A DNA stretch of 5,835 nucleotides from NCBI GenBank assembly GCA_038231615.1, contig JBBRLA010000563.1, forward strand, positions 1-5,835, in the 5' to 3' direction. The DNA is from JBBRLA01 sp038231615. GTDB lineage: Bacteria; Myxococcota_A; Polyangia; Palsa-1104; JAEUJZ01. Both the position numbers and the translations under genes were made by a program. Position 1 is the first letter of the stretch; each line of letters begins with the position of its first letter. The notes beneath the pieces were generated by a model, which saw only the letters and a list, made by a program, of their open reading frames with translations, did no database searches and was not told where the DNA came from. Below are positions 2,977 through 5,835 of this stretch, one piece after another.

Positions 2977-5835
2977 ATGGCCTGGCATGAGACTGATTTC
3001 CGCGGCTGGATGCAGAGCGCCGGATACTCATCCTTGGACCAGCTTGCTCGTGAGTTGTTGAAGCGGTGGCCGGGGTCCGAGGGCAAGCCCAAGGATCGTA
3101 GCTTGTCAGTGAAGTTGGGGCGTTTCGCCAAGGGGCAATCCCCATGGTTTCGTGAGAACCGCGAAATCACAAGCATTCTGGCCGACCTGCTAGGCCAGCC
3201 GGTTGAGGTCCTGCTTCCGGAAGACGATACGCTGGCATGGACCTTCCCGGAGTTCCCGCAACTCAGACCGCTCGACTTGCGCCTGGACAGGCCCTGCGAC
3301 GTGGCCGTGCTGGAGGTGTCGCACCAGTCTTACGAGCCCTTCTCGAATCCCGTGGCCTCGCCGAAGGCGGTGGTATGGATTGATGGGCCGCCAGGTGCGG
3401 GGAAACGCCTCTATGCTGGTTGGCACCAGGTGCGTCACGGCGCCCTCGTGCGGGAAGTGGAGCGGCTGTGGGATGCACGGGGGTTCGGTGCGGATTCAGC
3501 TTCGCCTGTGATCATCCATGTGGCCACCGCCGATCCGGCACATGATGAAGACATGCTCCGTGAATGGGCCGCCCGGGGAATGGTGACCGTGCTGGCGCCC
3601 TTCCCGATGCCCGGGCTGCCCGCCGAGCAGGGCAAAAGGAGCAAGGAGGAACAAGTCCAGGCCGAAGCGCAGGCTGGCAGAATTCGCGTTGCCTGGAAAC
3701 CGCACGCGGATTGGCGCCGACGGTTTCTGGCATGGGTCCACGAGCGTCTGCCTGAAGACTCTCTGTTCGATGTGGCCCAACTTCATGAATGGCTGGAGAC
3801 ACAGGATGCCACAGGCTCTCTGTTCAAGACGCCCGGCGACCTGCTGCCGCTCTGCGCCCTGGTTCATGAGAAGGGGGAAAAATGGCTGCGGCGGAAGGAT
3901 GCTCCGGAGCTTGCCAGGCATTTGCTGGAGGGGGCCTCCCAGGGCCCGATCGGAGATGCTCGCGGAGATACCTGGTTGCGCGGAAGTGGGGCCGCAGCGC
4001 TCGGTGCACTGGCACGTGGCAGGCTACATGATTTGAACACGCCGCTGCGAGGCGGCACCACCCGCGAAACCTGGGCGCGGCTGCTGCCGGCGGAACTGGT
4101 GGCATCCCCCGTTCAGGACGTCGAGCGGATTCAGCGCGACCTTGAAGCCGTGCTGGCGGTTCCGGTGGACCAGCGCGAGCGAAGTATCAAGGAGTTTGCG
4201 GCCAGGTTGACGCAGCCGGTGCCCCTGGATGCCGTCGAGTTTTTGGTGCGTGGCAGATTTCTGCGTACGGACGATTCGGGTGGTTTGTCCATTTACCCAC
4301 GGTTTGCCGCGGAGATCTGGACCAAGGAGGCGGTCGCTGCCGCCGTGAAGCGGGAGGATCCGGTCCTGTGGGGGCGCTGGATGGTGGAAACCGAACGACG
4401 CCAGTTGGTAGACGAAGCGCTCCTGGCCCTGTCGGAATCCGCGTTTCTGACGATCATGAAGGGGACGCTCGGCAAGACTGGCGAATGCCTGGGCATGGTC
4501 GGCGCGGTGGAGGCGCTCTTCGCCACAGTGGCGCTGCGCCTGGAGGCTGGCTGGCGCGGGCCGGACGAGGTGCTTCACGAACTGTGGCGCCGGGCGCTTC
4601 GCTACGGGGTACGGCGTGATTACATTCCAGTGCCCCTTCCGGTGACCCGCCTGGACTGGCCGTCCGCCAGCACTGTTTCGTATTACGCATCTTGCTGGTC
4701 ATGGAGCTTTCATGTCTCCGTGCCGCATGATTTCCCCGAAGATTGCCCCGGGTGGCTGTGGCCGGGATGGCGCACCCCCTTGCTGAGCGAGATCCCGAAT
4801 CAGGCATTGTCTGGCGCTCCGTCTTGGGCTCATGGAACGGCGCTCGCATCCAGTGGGTTCAATCGTCTGCTGGCCATGGCGCCGAGGTTCCTCAAGTTGT
4901 GCCAGGACGAAAAGCTATCAGAGCGGGTTAGCTATGATGCTAATGCGCTTTCGATTGATGCATTGATCATGTCCGCAACGGGGGAAAAAACATGGCAACC
5001 CGAAGCAATCCTCGCTATCGGCATATGGGGATGGATGGCCGGGTATCTGGCGCAAAAGATGGCGCCATTTCCCGTATCATTTAAAATTAGAATGATAACA
5101 TGGCTGTATGAAAATCAAAGACCCGGCTCGGGGTACAGTGCTGGGTATTTTTTTCACTTTCTTCGGGAGCGGTCTCCATCGCTCTATGAATGCCTGGTCC
5201 CAGCGCTGACCATCGAAGCGTTTGTAGAGATTTTAGACCGGACTCCAAAGGAACAAATTAATAGTTTTCTAAATTCTGCATCTTTATTTCCAGAGCATCT
5301 GCAAGAGTCTGTCGAAAATTGGTGCATAAATCAGAACGATATAAATACAAACAGCTTAATTGATGAAATGAGAATGAACGGCCAGCACCCAATGGGAAAG
5401 GCACAAAAATTACGCTTTCTGGATTCGATCGCGAAGAAGCGCACCGACTATAATTGGCTACTCACGCAGGAGTTGTGGAACCTGGCTCCCGATCGGGCGC
5501 AAGAGCATGCGCAGATTGCCTGGACCTCAGCCCTGAATGAGCCCAGGACCCGGACCTGGTTCACCTCTGCACCCAGGGAGCACGAGACCCTGGCTCCCCT
5601 GTTGCGCCTGATCGAGGGAACTTCGCGCCTGATCGAGGGAACTCCGCTCTCCGAACGCCCCCCGTGGGTGGCCGGCTGGCTCGCTGCCCTGCTACCGAAT
5701 GCTGGCAGCGATGTAGAGGCGATCTACTCCCTGCTTCGAGGGGGTCGTTCGCCTTCTTCAGCGCCGAGCCTTGGGATTGAAGCCGCGCAAGTGCTGGTGC
5801 CGGGTGCTGCCCTTGCGCCAGTCGGCGGCCAGGAC
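2977..5835 (+). CDS. Large HTH-NTPase (STAND/NACHT-like), partial at the 3' end
   Basis: This frame has 953 codons without a stop and runs off the window. Residues about 8-82 look like an XRE/Cro-type helix-turn-helix: LDQLARELLKRW, then SLSVKLGRFAKG and EITSILADLLGQPVEVLL, the last matching the usual XRE end LAxxLGxxxxxLL, with an insert near the turn. A linker leads to a P-loop, WIDGPPGAGKR (Walker A 137-144), whose last residue is Arg144 where Ser/Thr is normal. VIIHVATADPAHDED (178-192) may be a degenerate Walker B region, and TPGDLLPLC (285-293) resembles the helix following the NTPase core in STAND/NACHT proteins. The rest is helical and rich in Trp (for example WLWPGW), with no repeat family I recognise. 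ATG 2977 is the first start after an in-frame TAG at 2965, with only a short AGG (2966-2968) as ribosome binding site. Defence or signal-sensing roles are common for such proteins but unproven here. The frame is certain; the family is moderately so. Confidence 0.72.
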   Translation, partial: MAWHETDFRGWMQSAGYSSLDQLARELLKRWPGSEGKPKDRSLSVKLGRFAKGQSPWFRENREITSILADLLGQPVEVLLPEDDTLAWTFPEFPQLRPLDLRLDRPCDVAVLEVSHQSYEPFSNPVASPKAVVWIDGPPGAGKRLYAGWHQVRHGALVREVERLWDARGFGADSASPVIIHVATADPAHDEDMLREWAARGMVTVLAPFPMPGLPAEQGKRSKEEQVQAEAQAGRIRVAWKPHADWRRRFLAWVHERLPEDSLFDVAQLHEWLETQDATGSLFKTPGDLLPLCALVHEKGEKWLRRKDAPELARHLLEGASQGPIGDARGDTWLRGSGAAALGALARGRLHDLNTPLRGGTTRETWARLLPAELVASPVQDVERIQRDLEAVLAVPVDQRERSIKEFAARLTQPVPLDAVEFLVRGRFLRTDDSGGLSIYPRFAAEIWTKEAVAAAVKREDPVLWGRWMVETERRQLVDEALLALSESAFLTIMKGTLGKTGECLGMVGAVEALFATVALRLEAGWRGPDEVLHELWRRALRYGVRRDYIPVPLPVTRLDWPSASTVSYYASCWSWSFHVSVPHDFPEDCPGWLWPGWRTPLLSEIPNQALSGAPSWAHGTALASSGFNRLLAMAPRFLKLCQDEKLSERVSYDANALSIDALIMSATGEKTWQPEAILAIGIWGWMAGYLAQKMAPFPVSFKIRMITWLYENQRPGSGYSAGYFFHFLRERSPSLYECLVPALTIEAFVEILDRTPKEQINSFLNSASLFPEHLQESVENWCINQNDINTNSLIDEMRMNGQHPMGKAQKLRFLDSIAKKRTDYNWLLTQELWNLAPDRAQEHAQIAWTSALNEPRTRTWFTSAPREHETLAPLLRLIEGTSRLIEGTPLSERPPWVAGWLAALLPNAGSDVEAIYSLLRGGRSPSSAPSLGIEAAQVLVPGAALAPVGGQD
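5605..5646 (+). repeat. In-frame 21-bp tandem duplication
   Basis: Two adjacent 21-bp copies, 5605-5625 and 5626-5646, differ by one base (T at 5623, C at 5644). They encode RLIEGTS and RLIEGTP (residues 877-890 of the large NTPase). Near identity suggests a recent slippage duplication that preserved the reading frame. Confidence 0.9.

Noticed and set aside
4024..4578. A 184-codon minus-strand frame inside the NTPase gene
   Set aside because: No family motif. It lies opposite a continuous plus-strand frame with a consistent protein-like sequence.
5148..5154. A run of seven T residues in the NTPase gene considered as a frameshift site
   Set aside because: The frame continues without disruption on both sides and no alternative product is evident.

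Overview
The window is high-GC DNA (mostly 60-70% by eye) with strongly G/C-biased third codon positions. It encodes a multi-pass inner-membrane protein and an apparent lipoprotein, so a Gram-negative bacterium, most likely a high-GC proteobacterium, is the best guess. Nothing in the sequence fixes the genus. No rRNA, tRNA, CRISPR array or complete insertion sequence is seen.

Layout. (1) Bases 1 to about 427, minus strand: the 5' part of a gene that leaves the window at base 1. It carries a 48-bp tandem repeat (16 residues per unit) encoding a Gln/His/Ser-rich linker; its start is uncertain. (2) Bases 502-1833, plus strand: a MgtC/SapB-type membrane protein with a DUF4010-like C-terminal half. 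A short gene for a putative lipoprotein (1818-2174) overlaps its 3' end. (3) Bases 2175-2346: a non-coding stretch with alternative inverted repeats and possible weak promoter elements. (4) Bases 2347-2824: a HicB-like antitoxin (plus) and a HicA-like toxin (minus). They are arranged tail to tail with one base between the stop codons, instead of as the usual same-strand operon. (5) Bases 2825-2976: a divergent control region between hicA and the next gene, with repeated TGCAAC/GTTGCA boxes forming two dyads. (6) Bases 2977-5835, plus strand: 953 open codons running off the window end. The product is large, with an N-terminal XRE-like helix-turn-helix, a P-loop whose last residue is Arg (GPPGAGKR), a degenerate STAND/NACHT-like region and a long Trp-rich C-terminal part. 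About 420 bp inside this gene fall to roughly 43% GC.

How they may work together. The membrane protein and the lipoprotein look like one transcription unit at the cell envelope. HicB/HicA and the large HTH-NTPase form what looks like an accessory island: toxin and NTPase genes share a control region full of dyad repeats, and the NTPase has its own DNA-binding-like domain. A defence or stress-response role with autoregulation at those dyads is a reasonable but untested hypothesis; the sequence does not prove it.
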